A stretch of DNA of 64,000 bases. Origin: Rhodococcoides trifolii. Its GTDB lineage: Bacteria; Actinomycetota; Actinomycetes; Mycobacteriales; Mycobacteriaceae. Numbering within the stretch: the stretch's first letter is position 1; every line of letters starts with the position of its first letter. The position numbers and the translations under genes were made by a program. The stretch spans positions 744,001 through 808,000 of the forward strand of contig NZ_BMCU01000001.1 of the NCBI RefSeq assembly GCF_014635345.1, read 5' to 3'. A model generated the notes under the pieces. That model saw only the letters and a program-made list of their open reading frames with translations. It searched no databases and was not told where the DNA came from. Of the stretch, positions 18,270-26,754 are shown one piece after another.

Positions 18270-19053
18270 CGCTTTCGCCGACGCTGCCGCCTCCGGCCCT
18301 CTGCTGCTCGCACTCGGTGCGTGCATGCTGGCGGGCTTGGTGTCGTTCGCGTCGCCGTGCGTCGTTCCGTTGGTGCCCGGTTACTTGTCCTACCTCGCGG
18401 GCGTGGTGGGCGCCGACGCCCCCGCCGCCACCGCCTCGGAAGCGGCAACCATCACCAAGACGAAGGGCAAGGCACGCGTCGCCGGTGCGGCGGGTCTGTT
18501 CGTCGCCGGGTTCACCGTCGTCTTCGTCCTCGCTACGGCATCGGTGTTCGGCGCCATCTCGGTCCTGGCCGTCAACCGCGAGATCCTCATGCGTGTCGGC
18601 GGTGTCGTCACCATCGCGATGGGTCTGGTGTTCCTCGGCCTCATCCCGGCGTTGCAACGTGACACCCGCTTCGAGCCTCGGCGCATCGGCAGCATCGCCG
18701 GCGCTCCACTGCTGGGCGCGGTGTTCGCATTGGGCTGGACGCCCTGCCTGGGTCCGACGCTGGCCGGCGTCATCTCCCTCGCCGCCGGAACCGAGGGCGC
18801 CACCGCAGCCCGCGGCGTCACCCTGATCATCGCCTACTGCCTGGGACTCGGGCTTCCGTTCGTCATCCTCGCGTTCGGGTCCGTCAGCGCTCTGCGGGGC
18901 GTCGGCTGGCTGCGTCGCAACGCTCGCATCATTCAGATCATCGGCGGCGTCATGCTCGTCGCGGTCGGCATCGCACTGGTCACCGGTGCGTGGGACGTGT
19001 TCGTCAGCTGGATCCGCGACGGCGTGGTGTCAGGAACGACTCTCCCCATATGA
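18262..19053 (+). CDS. ccdA: Cytochrome c biogenesis protein CcdA
   Basis: 263 residues from the ATG at 18262, which overlaps the resA stop. Six or more membrane helices. The redox cysteines are in SFASPCVVPLVPGYLSYLAG (helix 1) and GWTPCLGPTLAGV (helix 4), the CcdA/DsbD-beta signature. It relays electrons from cytoplasmic thioredoxin across the membrane to the ResA-type lipoprotein. The resB ATG overlaps its stop. Confidence 0.95.
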   Translation: MGDAFADAAASGPLLLALGACMLAGLVSFASPCVVPLVPGYLSYLAGVVGADAPAATASEAATITKTKGKARVAGAAGLFVAGFTVVFVLATASVFGAISVLAVNREILMRVGGVVTIAMGLVFLGLIPALQRDTRFEPRRIGSIAGAPLLGAVFALGWTPCLGPTLAGVISLAAGTEGATAARGVTLIIAYCLGLGLPFVILAFGSVSALRGVGWLRRNARIIQIIGGVMLVAVGIALVTGAWDVFVSWIRDGVVSGTTLPI

Positions 19054-20627
19054 GCAAGGTTCTCTCCACTGTCCGCAACACCTGGCGCGGCCTGACGTCC
19101 ATGCGCACCGCGCTGGTGCTGCTGTTCCTCCTCGCGCTCGCCGCGATTCCCGGAGCTCTGCTGCCGCAACGCAGCCTGAACTCCGGCAAGGTGGACACCT
19201 ACATCGCGAACCGGCCCACGCTCGGACCGCTGATGGACAAGCTCGAGCTGTTCGACGTGTTCGGCAGCTTCTGGTTCACCGCCGTCTACGTACTGCTGTT
19301 CATCTCGCTCGTCGGCTGCATCTTGCCGCGCTGCCTGGATCACGCGAAGGCGCTGCGCACTCCGCCCGTCGCGACGCCGCGCAACCTGCGCCGGCTTCCG
19401 CATCACTTCACCACCGAAGTCGACGGGGAGACGGCCGAGGAGGTCGTGGCCCGCGTCCGGGGGCAGCTGAAGGGGTGGCGCGTCGCCGAGCGCTCCGAGG
19501 CGAACTCCCTGACCCTGTCCGCCGAGAAGGGCTACACCCGCGAACTCGGCAATCTCGTTTTCCACCTCTCGCTGGTGGGACTGCTCGTCGCGATCGCCGT
19601 CGGCAAGCTGTTCAGCTACGAGGGCAACGTCGTCGTGATCGCCAACGACGGCCCGGGTATCTGCACCACGTCACCCGCGGTGTTCGACTCCTTCCGCGCC
19701 GGCAACGTCGAAGACGGAACCGGCATGACGCCGCTGTGCGTGCGCGTCAAGGACTTCACCGCCGATTACCTGCCGAACGGTCAGGCCGAGCAGTTCACGT
19801 CGAACATCGAATATCAGGCCGGGGACGACCTGACGACCAACACCTGGCAACAGGACCAACTGCAGGTCAACCATCCGCTGCGCGTCGCCGGCGACCGCGT
19901 CTACCTGCAGGGCCACGGGTACGCACCGACCTTCACCGTCCTCTTCCCGAACGGCGAGACGCGCACCGAGACCATCCAGTGGGAGCCGACGGACGGGACG
20001 ACGTTCCTCTCGAGCGGCGTCATGCGGTTCGATCCGCCCGCCGGGCTGTATCCGGACAACGACGAGCGACGCAAGAATCAGATCGCCATCGAGGGTTTGT
20101 TCGCGCCCACCGCGTCGCTGCACGGCGGCTCGCTGCTCTCGTCCAGTTTCCCAGCGATGAACGACCCGGCCGTCGCAGTCGACATCTACAAGGGTGACGC
20201 CGGTCTCGACACCGGCGCCCCGCAGTCGTTGTTCTCGCTGAGCCCGGATCTGATCGATCAGGGCCGGCTGGTCAAGCAAGACCGCGTCAACCTCATGCCG
20301 GGCGAGAGCTCGACGCTCTCGGACGGCACGCAGGTGCGCTTCGACGGGGCCGAGGAGTTCGTCAACCTGCAGGTATCGCACGACCCGGCGCAGACGTACG
20401 TCCTGATCTTCGCCCTGTCGATGATGGCCGGACTGCTGGTCTCGCTGGTGGTCAAGCGCCGCCGCATCTGGGTGCGGGTGACGTCACAGCCCGACTCACG
20501 ACGTACCGTAGTAGAACTGGGAGGACTCGCCCGTACCGATCAAGCCGGGTGGGGCGACGAGTTCGACCGTTTGACGTCTCGCCTGCTGAGCACCGAGCGC
20601 AGCCGAGACCTATCACTTCAGGAGTAA
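19050..20627 (+). CDS. resB: Cytochrome c biogenesis protein ResB
   Basis: 525 residues from the ATG at 19050. Three N-terminal membrane helices (about residues 22-42, 75-95, 170-190) are followed by a large extracytoplasmic domain. A C-terminal helix (residues 450-470) precedes a short cytoplasmic tail. The early TSMRTALVLLFLLALAAIPG segment is typical. With CcsA it forms the system II heme lyase that exports heme and attaches it to apocytochromes. Confidence 0.94.
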   Translation: MSKVLSTVRNTWRGLTSMRTALVLLFLLALAAIPGALLPQRSLNSGKVDTYIANRPTLGPLMDKLELFDVFGSFWFTAVYVLLFISLVGCILPRCLDHAKALRTPPVATPRNLRRLPHHFTTEVDGETAEEVVARVRGQLKGWRVAERSEANSLTLSAEKGYTRELGNLVFHLSLVGLLVAIAVGKLFSYEGNVVVIANDGPGICTTSPAVFDSFRAGNVEDGTGMTPLCVRVKDFTADYLPNGQAEQFTSNIEYQAGDDLTTNTWQQDQLQVNHPLRVAGDRVYLQGHGYAPTFTVLFPNGETRTETIQWEPTDGTTFLSSGVMRFDPPAGLYPDNDERRKNQIAIEGLFAPTASLHGGSLLSSSFPAMNDPAVAVDIYKGDAGLDTGAPQSLFSLSPDLIDQGRLVKQDRVNLMPGESSTLSDGTQVRFDGAEEFVNLQVSHDPAQTYVLIFALSMMAGLLVSLVVKRRRIWVRVTSQPDSRRTVVELGGLARTDQAGWGDEFDRLTSRLLSTERSRDLSLQE

Positions 20628-20632
20628 CTGTC

Positions 20633-21604
20633 ATGCCGATCAACGAGACTCTCGCCCAGTTCAGCGACTGGTCGTTCCGGTCCGCGTTCGCCGTGTACCT
20701 TCTCGCAGCTGTCTTCCTGGTTGCGCAGTACGCGACGGTGAAGGTGACTGCGTCCGAAGCGAAGGAGCAGAAGGTCCTGGTCGGCAGCGGGCCCAGCAAG
20801 CCCGTCCAGACCGGACCGGGCCGCATCGAGGCGCCGGTCAAGCGTCCCGCGTCCGAACGCTACGGCGGCATGGGCTTCGCCCTCGTCGGACTTGGACTGC
20901 TGTTGCAGATCGTGTCGATCGTGCTGCGCGGTTTCTCCACCGACCGTTTCCCGCTCGGCAACATGTACGAGTTCGTCACGATGGCTACGGCCGCCGCCAC
21001 GGTGACGTCCGTGATCGCGCTGCGCAAGATGCGCGTGATGATGATCTTCGTCGTCATCCCGGTGCTGATCCTGATGTTCCTCGCCGCCACCGTCCTGTAC
21101 GCCGACGCCGCTCCCGTGGTGCCGGCGCTGCGGTCCTACTGGCTGCCGATCCACGTCACCATCGTCAGCGTCGGCAGCGGCATCTTCCTGGTGTCGGGTG
21201 TCTCGTCGCTGCTCTTCCTGCTCCGCATCCGTCAGCCGCGGGGTCAGGAGAAGCCGGGCCGGTTGGGGGCGTTCGCGTCCCGTCTGCCCGACGCACAGAC
21301 TCTCGACCGGCTTGCCTACAAGACGACAATCATCGGGTTCCCGCTGTTCGGCGCCGGTGTCATCCTCGGCGCAATCTGGGCCGAGGCCGCCTGGGGACGC
21401 TTCTGGGGCTGGGACCCCAAGGAGACGGTGTCGTTCATCGCCTGGGTCGTCTACGCGGCCTACCTGCACGCGCGCGCCACCTCCGGATGGCGCAACACCA
21501 AGGCGGCGTGGATCAACGTCGCAGGTTTCGTCGCCATGCTGTTCAATCTGTTCATCATCAACATGGTGGTCTCGGGCCTGCATTCCTACGCCGGCCTGAA
21601 CTGA
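20633..21604 (+). CDS. ccsA: Cytochrome c synthetase CcsA/CcsB (heme handling)
   Basis: 323 residues from an ATG preceded by AGGAG. Multiple membrane helices. The tryptophan-rich WWD-type motif is present as WGRFWGWDPKETVSFIAW, with flanking conserved His residues in YLHARATSGWR and near the C-terminus (GLHSYAGLN). These bind and present heme for ligation to apocytochrome c. It closes the classical four-gene module, and a MinD-like ATPase follows 58 bases later. Confidence 0.95.
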   Translation: MPINETLAQFSDWSFRSAFAVYLLAAVFLVAQYATVKVTASEAKEQKVLVGSGPSKPVQTGPGRIEAPVKRPASERYGGMGFALVGLGLLLQIVSIVLRGFSTDRFPLGNMYEFVTMATAAATVTSVIALRKMRVMMIFVVIPVLILMFLAATVLYADAAPVVPALRSYWLPIHVTIVSVGSGIFLVSGVSSLLFLLRIRQPRGQEKPGRLGAFASRLPDAQTLDRLAYKTTIIGFPLFGAGVILGAIWAEAAWGRFWGWDPKETVSFIAWVVYAAYLHARATSGWRNTKAAWINVAGFVAMLFNLFIINMVVSGLHSYAGLN

Positions 21605-21662
21605 GCTGACCTGAATTCATAGCGACGAATGCGACTCGGGGGTGTCGTCAGGGGGAGAAGAG

Positions 21663-22709
21663 ATGTCGGACGAGCAGTACCGCTACACCGAGCCCGACTA
21701 TCGGGACCAGCAGAACTACTACCCGCCCGAAACGCACGAGCCGTGGCCGCGGGGCGGTCACATCGACGTCTCACCCTCGGCATCGCCGGACGGCGTCACG
21801 GCCGACGACCTGTCGACGGCCAAGCTTCTCGGTGACGTCAAGCCCGTCCCCGCTGCCGGGTGGCGACGGGTTCTCCACGACGCGACGGGTGGCCGCTGGA
21901 ACGTCGGTAACAGCGCCAAGGAGCAGCGGCGGATCGAGCTGACCAAGCAGGTGAACCGGCCGCTGCACGGCAGCGCCAAGATCGCCCTGCTGTCCCTGAA
22001 GGGTGGCGTGGGCAAGACGACGATCACCGCAACCCTGGGGTCGACGTTCGCCTCGATTCGCGGGGACCGCGTGATCGCTCTCGACGCGAATCCCGATCGC
22101 GGCACCCTCAGCCAGAAGATGCGACTCGAGACCGACGCGACGGTCCGAAGCCTGCTGCACGACGTTCGCACTCTCGACAAGTACAGCGACGTCCGTCGGT
22201 ACACCTCCCAGAACGAGTCACGCCTGGAAATTCTGGCGTCGGACTCGGACCCCGCGGTGTCCGAGGCGTTCAGTGCCGAGGACTACGACGAGACGGTCAG
22301 ATTGCTCGAACGCTTCTACAGCATCGTGCTGACCGACTGCGGCACAGGGCTTTTGCACTCGGCGATGCGCGCAATTCTGCACGGAGCCGACTCGTTGGTG
22401 ATCGTCAGTTCGGGTTCCGTGGACGGCGCGCGCAGTGCGTCGGCCACCATGGACTGGCTCGACGCACACGGGTACCGCGAGTTGGTGGAGCAGTCCATCG
22501 CGGTCATCAACATGGTGAGGCCGCAGGCGAAGGGTGTCGATCTGCACCGCATCGTCGAGCATTTCGAGCAGAGGTGCCGCGCAGTGCGTTTGATCCCGTT
22601 CGACCCACATCTGGAACAGGGCGCGGAGGTCGATCTCGACAGATTGCAGCCGAAAACTCGTGCTGCCCTTCTGGATCTCGCTGCCGCGGTGAGCGTCACG
22701 TTCACCTAG
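21663..22709 (+). CDS. MinD/ParA-like P-loop ATPase with disordered N-terminus (Rv0530-like)
   Basis: 348 residues from the ATG at 21663, which follows GGGGGAG. An acidic/Pro/Tyr-rich N-terminal stretch of about 95 residues precedes the deviant Walker A motif LKGGVGKTT near residue 118. VIALDANPDRGTLSQ (switch I) and VLTDCGTGLLHSA (switch II) follow. Family members position cargo or switch partners at membranes and in type VII secretion. Conserved placement after ccsA suggests a link to cytochrome assembly, but this is inference. Confidence 0.85.
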   Translation: MSDEQYRYTEPDYRDQQNYYPPETHEPWPRGGHIDVSPSASPDGVTADDLSTAKLLGDVKPVPAAGWRRVLHDATGGRWNVGNSAKEQRRIELTKQVNRPLHGSAKIALLSLKGGVGKTTITATLGSTFASIRGDRVIALDANPDRGTLSQKMRLETDATVRSLLHDVRTLDKYSDVRRYTSQNESRLEILASDSDPAVSEAFSAEDYDETVRLLERFYSIVLTDCGTGLLHSAMRAILHGADSLVIVSSGSVDGARSASATMDWLDAHGYRELVEQSIAVINMVRPQAKGVDLHRIVEHFEQRCRAVRLIPFDPHLEQGAEVDLDRLQPKTRAALLDLAAAVSVTFT

Positions 22710-22740
22710 TTCTCAGGCGACACGACGCTCACCGACGGCG

Positions 22741-22941
22741 TTACTCGCGACTTTCAGGTGTCCCCTTTTCGGGACGATCCGTCCGCGACTTGAAATTGTC
22801 TCTGTCCATCTTCCACAGAAACTCCGGATCGTCGTCCGGTCCGCTGACGCGCTTCGTGTCGGCCCCGGTGTCAGGCCCGAAGGCTTTCCACAGGAGGACG
22901 ATCACGACGACGAAAGCAATAAGTGCCAATAGGTAGATCAC
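22741..22941 (-). CDS. Small single-pass membrane protein
   Basis: 66 residues. One N-terminal membrane helix (about residues 3-19, YLLALIAFVVVIVLLW) is followed by an acidic soluble tail with PDDDPEFLWKMDRD. Good start context and membrane-anchor architecture support a real gene. No domain recognised. Convergent with the MinD-like ATPase, 31 bases apart. Confidence 0.65.
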   Translation of the reverse strand: MIYLLALIAFVVVIVLLWKAFGPDTGADTKRVSGPDDDPEFLWKMDRDNFKSRTDRPEKGTPESRE

Positions 22942-22994
22942 AACGCACCTCCTCCTACGAGAGTAGCTGCGGATCGTGATCCGGGCACCAAGGT

Positions 22995-23028
22995 GAAGGC
23001 CCGAGAATTCTGAGAATTCCCGGCCTTC
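22995..23028. terminator. Hairpin downstream of bldC
   Basis: Outer arms GAAGGCC/GGCCTTC (7 bp) enclose inner GAATTC/GAATTC arms with a TGA loop and a small CGA/CC internal loop. It sits between bldC and the next minus-strand gene, as expected for a factor-independent terminator of bldC. Confidence 0.55.
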
Positions 23029-23043
23029 GTCGTGGACAAGCCC

Positions 23044-23253
23044 TCAGCGGTGCGCTTCGGTGGTGAGCGAGGTCAGCAGCTGCATGACTTCGGTTTCACG
23101 GAAGCGGCGGTGGCCACCCGGTGTGCGGAGTGATCCGAGGCGACCGGCGTGTGCCCAGCGGGTGACGGTCTTGGGATCGACATGGAAGAGCGACGCCACC
23201 TGTCCCGGGGTGAGCAGGTTGTCCGCCGTGGTGGGGTAAGTCGGTGCACTCAT
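23044..23253 (-). CDS. bldC: BldC-family MerR-type DNA-binding protein
   Basis: 69 residues. A stand-alone winged HTH: LLTPGQVASLFHVDPKTVTRW, then AGRLGSLRTPGGHRRFRETEV. This is nearly colinear with Streptomyces BldC, which has no effector domain and binds direct repeats cooperatively. In Streptomyces it controls developmental timing. In non-sporulating Nocardiaceae the role is unclear. The longer upstream frame was rejected because the family starts close to MSAPTY. A perfect 14-bp palindrome lies 31 bases upstream. Confidence 0.92.
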   Translation of the reverse strand: MSAPTYPTTADNLLTPGQVASLFHVDPKTVTRWAHAGRLGSLRTPGGHRRFRETEVMQLLTSLTTEAHR

Positions 23254-23284
23254 GTGTCTTCCTCCGTTGTGTCTTTCAGTTCTG

Positions 23285-23298
23285 GTCACCATGGTGAC
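23285..23298. promoter_or_regulatory. Perfect 14-bp palindrome upstream of bldC
   Basis: GTCACCATGGTGAC is fully self-complementary. It lies in the 136-base divergent gap between bldC and the DUF4229 gene, where an operator for either promoter would be expected. The regulator is unknown. Confidence 0.4.
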
Positions 23299-23389
23299 AC
23301 CGAGACCCCTAGGTACTCGACTGATCTTGTGTTGGTAAAGGGGAGGTAATGGACAAATCGGATAGGAGGGACACGGGTAATCTGGGGTG

Positions 23390-23677
23390 ATGACCGACTC
23401 CTCCAAGGGCAAACTCGTCCGTGATCTGGCGCTGTACACCGGCGCCCGCCTGGGCCTCATCGCCGTGGTCGCCGCGGTGATCTTCTTCGGCGCGATGCTT
23501 TTCGGCGTTCAGATCCCGCTGCTCGTGGCCATGGTGTTCGCGCTCGTCGTCGCGTTCCCGCTCTCGATCGTGCTGTTCAAATCGCTGCGCATCCGTGTCA
23601 ACGAAGACATCGCCGCAGTGGACGAGCAGCGACGCGTCGCCCGCGCCGACCTGAACTCGCGGCTGCGGGGGGAGTAG
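23390..23677 (+). CDS. DUF4229-type small membrane protein
   Basis: 95 residues. Two membrane helices (about residues 20-38 and 43-64) are followed by an acidic/basic helical tail (RVNEDIAAVDEQRRVARADLNSRL), the usual DUF4229 layout. A TAATCT hexamer at 23378-23383 lies just upstream of the start, which would make the transcript nearly leaderless. In mycobacteria such genes lie in this menA-side neighbourhood. Function unknown. Confidence 0.78.
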   Translation: MTDSSKGKLVRDLALYTGARLGLIAVVAAVIFFGAMLFGVQIPLLVAMVFALVVAFPLSIVLFKSLRIRVNEDIAAVDEQRRVARADLNSRLRGE

Positions 23678-23692
23678 GCGCCTGCGGCACAC

Positions 23693-23732
23693 GGGTGTGA
23701 AAAAGCGTCCCCTGACACTCTTTTTCACACCC
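23693..23732. repeat. 40-bp palindromic element, copy 2
   Basis: Left arm GGGTGTGAAAAAGCGT and right arm ACTCTTTTTCACACCC pair with a single C/T mismatch around the 8-base loop CCCCTGAC. The unit is colinear with the copy at 6897-6936 (same arm length, same loop length). It lies 15 bases after the DUF4229 stop and could terminate that transcript. Confidence 0.85.
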
Positions 23733-23782
23733 GACCGATTTGTTCAAGACAGCGCACCTGAGCAGGTTCTAGCGTTTCCCGC

Positions 23783-24169
23783 ATGACACCACGCTTCGCA
23801 GTGATCGAACTCGTCGTCGTCGACATGGCCGCGTCGCTGAACTTCTACCGGGCCTTGGGCTTGGAACTATCGACCGATCTCGATGCGGCACCGCATGCCG
23901 AATTGGAACTCCCCGGCGGCCTGAAGATGGCTTGGGACACGGTCGAGACGATCGCGTCGTTCGACCCGTCGTTCGTCAAGCCCGAGGGGAGCGGAATGTC
24001 GCTCGCGTTCGAGTGCGAGTCTCCGGCCGAGGTCGACGCCACGTACGAGGCGATGACCGCCGCGGGGTACGACGGCCATCTGAAACCCTTCGACGCCTTC
24101 TGGGGACAGCGCTACGCCGCCATCACCGACCCGGACGGCTACGGCGTGGACCTCTTCGCCGCCAGCTGA
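23783..24169 (+). CDS. Glyoxalase/VOC-fold protein
   Basis: 128 residues with one beta-alpha-beta-beta-beta repeat on each side: VIELVVVDMAASLNFYRALGLEL at the start, and a C-terminal RYAAITDPDGYGVDLFA motif typical of VOC proteins. Metal ligands are only partly evident, so enzyme or binding function is open. Its 3' end overlaps the convergent AraC gene by 31 bases. Confidence 0.83.
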   Translation: MTPRFAVIELVVVDMAASLNFYRALGLELSTDLDAAPHAELELPGGLKMAWDTVETIASFDPSFVKPEGSGMSLAFECESPAEVDATYEAMTAAGYDGHLKPFDAFWGQRYAAITDPDGYGVDLFAAS

Positions 24170-24819
24170 CCGAGGGTGAGGCCCGACAGCGCCTTCACTT
24201 CACGGGAGAGGTGCGCCTGGTCGCTGTATCCGAGGCGGCCGGCGACGACCGACGGTGCGACGCCGCTGTCCGACAGCGCCATCGCCCGGTCGAAGCGCAG
24301 GATGCGGGCGAGCGTCTTCGGTCCGTAGCCGAACGCCGGCAAGCACTTTCGGTGCAACTGCCGTTCGCTCCAGGCGGTTCGGCGTGCAAGGTCACCCACC
24401 GTGGCGCCCGACGCGATCGCCCGTGCGACGAGACGAGCGGGAAAATCAGAACTCGCTACTGAAAGGCGTTGGGCAGCAACAGTGTGCAGCGCGGAAGCGG
24501 GATCGTCGGCGTCGTGGATCAAGCGGGCATCGCGCCCGGACCACACCTCGTCGAGCCGGACCTGTGTGTCGCGAAGCTCGTGTGCCGGAACACCGAGCAC
24601 CAACGGACCCACTCCGGGCGCGAAGCGCAGCGCCACCAACGTGCGCCCGGCCCCAAGGGTCGACAGGTGCGCGCCGGTGTCGGGTCCGACGACGAGTACA
24701 CCGTCGCCGTGCCAGATGATGTCCATGCACCCGTCGGGCAGCACTCGGGTGGGTGCGTCGGTGCCCGAGCTCGACCACAACACGGCACCGTCGACGGGCG
24801 AGTCCCACTCGGTGTACAT
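24139..24819 (-). CDS. AraC family transcriptional regulator
   Basis: 226 residues from the ATG at 24819. The N-terminal half resembles the DUF6597/AraC_N-type sensor (VLPDGCMDIIWHGDGVLVVGPDT). The C-terminal pair of HTH motifs spans about residues 130-220: VGDLARRTAWSERQLHRK and PSVVAGRLGYSDQAHLSREV. The ligand is unknown. It overlaps the convergent VOC gene at the stop, so mutual transcriptional interference is possible. Confidence 0.87.
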   Translation of the reverse strand: MYTEWDSPVDGAVLWSSSGTDAPTRVLPDGCMDIIWHGDGVLVVGPDTGAHLSTLGAGRTLVALRFAPGVGPLVLGVPAHELRDTQVRLDEVWSGRDARLIHDADDPASALHTVAAQRLSVASSDFPARLVARAIASGATVGDLARRTAWSERQLHRKCLPAFGYGPKTLARILRFDRAMALSDSGVAPSVVAGRLGYSDQAHLSREVKALSGLTLGQLAAKRSTP

Positions 24820-24832
24820 GATTCGAGGGTAG

Positions 24833-25480
24833 TCACCCCGGCAGCACCAGTCCGATCTCGTACGCGAACACCACCGCCTGCACCCGATCACGCAGATCGA
24901 GCTTGGTCAGGATCCGGTGCACGTGGGTCTTCACGGTCGCTTCGGCGACGAACAACGATGACGCGATCTCGGCGTTGCTCGCGCCGCCGGCGAGCAATAC
25001 GAGGACTTCGCGTTCGCGATCGGTCAGCGTGTCCACGCTGGTTCCGTCCGGCGTACGAGCCGGCGCGGTGAAGCGGGCGAGCAACCGTCGCGTGGTACTG
25101 GGTGCCACGATCGCATCGCCCGCGGCAACGACCCGGATTGCGTAGACGAGTTCGGCGGACGGGACGTCCTTGAGCAGGAACCCACTGGCGCCGGCCTCGA
25201 TCGAATCGTAGACGTACTCGTCGAGGTCGAACGTGGTGAGTACGAGCACCTTCGGCGGCGAGGGAAGAGTCACGAGCTTGCGTGTGGCGTCGATACCGCC
25301 CATCCCCGGCATCCGGATGTCCATCAACACCACGTCGACTCGGGCGCCGGGCACCACGTCGAGGGCCTCTTCGCCAGAGCCGGCCTCGGCGACCACCTCG
25401 ATGCCGTCCTGGGCCCGCAGCACCATACGAAACCCGACGCGCAGCAGTTCCTGATCGTCGACCAGGGCGACCCGGATCAC
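24833..25480 (-). CDS. NarL/LuxR-type response regulator
   Basis: 215 residues from the GTG that overlaps the sensor kinase stop (GTGA); a GTG two codons upstream is an alternative. Receiver domain residues 1-120 with the acidic pocket DD (8-9), phosphoacceptor Asp54 in VLMDIRMPG, and the LTTFDLDEYVY switch region. LuxR HTH at about 145-210 (LTDREREVLVLLAGGASNAEIA, SEATVKTHV-type). It acts with the kinase encoded just upstream. No target is evident; the adjacent AraC and the divergent lipoprotein genes are candidates. Confidence 0.92.
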   Translation of the reverse strand: MIRVALVDDQELLRVGFRMVLRAQDGIEVVAEAGSGEEALDVVPGARVDVVLMDIRMPGMGGIDATRKLVTLPSPPKVLVLTTFDLDEYVYDSIEAGASGFLLKDVPSAELVYAIRVVAAGDAIVAPSTTRRLLARFTAPARTPDGTSVDTLTDREREVLVLLAGGASNAEIASSLFVAEATVKTHVHRILTKLDLRDRVQAVVFAYEIGLVLPG

Positions 25481-26619
25481 CGACACGGAATCGACACCGA
25501 TAGGTCGAAGCCGCCGTCCGGACGTCGACCTGAACGCGCAGTTCCGCCGAACATGGCTGTACGTTCGGCGATGCCGGTCAGGCCGTGGCCCGCCGCGCTC
25601 GGGACCCGAGTGTGTGCGTCCTCGCCACCGTCGTCCGTCACGGTGACCAACAGGACCGACTCGTCGACGGTCACTGCGACATCGACGACCGCGGTTGGTC
25701 CTGCGTGTTTCAAGACGTTGGTCAGGGCTTCCTGGACGACCCTGAACGCCGCCACTTCGACGCTCGCCGGCAGCGCGAGCCCGCTGGGTGCGACATCTGA
25801 TCGCACTGTGATCCCACTCCCGCGGAAGCGATCGATCAGGTCTTCCAGGTCGGCCAGTCCAGGTTGCGGCGCCGCGTCGTGCTCCGTGCCGTCCCGCAGG
25901 ACGCCCAGTACGAGACGTAGTTCCGTCAACGCCGACCGCCCCGTGTCGGCGATCGTCGAGACGGCGGTGCGCGCGGACTCGGGATCGTCGTCGATCGCCC
26001 ACGCGGCGCCCTCGGCCTGCACCACCATCACGCTCACATGATGCGCCACCACGTCGTGCATCTCGCGCGCGATGCGGAGGCGCTCGTGTTCTGCTGCTGC
26101 TACGAGGTCGGCGTCCCGTTCACGCTCGAGACGGCGAGAGTGCTCCTCGAGTCCTAGAAGGTACTGCGTGCGCAACTCGACCGTGCGACCGAGCAAGTAA
26201 ACCAACACGACGGCGGCGAGTGCGGCAATGACGCTGGCCGCATCGGTGAACGGCTGACGAAGCGGCGCAACGACAATGAGCACCATTGCCGCTCCCACGA
26301 ATGCGACGGATACCGTCGCCCGTCGCTCTCGGGCGACGGTGTAGATCGCGATCAGCGTAGCCAGCTGCGCACCGGAGTAGGGCAGCGACAGGCCCCACGT
26401 CACGATGTCCAGCAAGAGGACGGTGGTGGTTACCGCGCACGGGAACCCGCGGCGGACGGAGATCGCGACGGGCGGGACCACGTGAAGGACGAGCGCGGCG
26501 GCCCAGCCGACGAGGGTGGCCACGTAGAACACCGACGCGAGGGAGAACAGGGCCGCAGTGACAGTGAACGCGACATCGGCTGCCCACGGGTGGTCCCTCG
26601 TCCAGGTCGCCGACGCCAT
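25477..26619 (-). CDS. HisKA_3-type sensor histidine kinase
   Basis: 380 residues. Four or five N-terminal membrane helices (residues 15-145), then a dimerisation helix with phosphoacceptor His188 in EMHDVVAHHVS. The HATPase domain has ALTNVLKHAG (N box) and VTDDGGEDAHTRVPSAAGHGLTGIAER (G boxes). Short extracytoplasmic loops suggest sensing within the membrane, as in DesK/LiaS-like kinases. Its divergent neighbour, a lipoprotein hydrolase, may belong to the response. Confidence 0.92.
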   Translation of the reverse strand: MASATWTRDHPWAADVAFTVTAALFSLASVFYVATLVGWAAALVLHVVPPVAISVRRGFPCAVTTTVLLLDIVTWGLSLPYSGAQLATLIAIYTVARERRATVSVAFVGAAMVLIVVAPLRQPFTDAASVIAALAAVVLVYLLGRTVELRTQYLLGLEEHSRRLERERDADLVAAAEHERLRIAREMHDVVAHHVSVMVVQAEGAAWAIDDDPESARTAVSTIADTGRSALTELRLVLGVLRDGTEHDAAPQPGLADLEDLIDRFRGSGITVRSDVAPSGLALPASVEVAAFRVVQEALTNVLKHAGPTAVVDVAVTVDESVLLVTVTDDGGEDAHTRVPSAAGHGLTGIAERTAMFGGTARSGRRPDGGFDLSVSIPCR

Positions 26620-26754
26620 GGTTCCCGAGACTAATCGGCGGACGGACCGTTGTCGTCATCCCTGAGGGTGGTTCCCGCGTACACCTCGAGGTGCACGTCG
26701 ATTCCACCGGACGGTGAATGTGGTTGCTTCCGTTCGAAATTAGCGTTTCTACCC

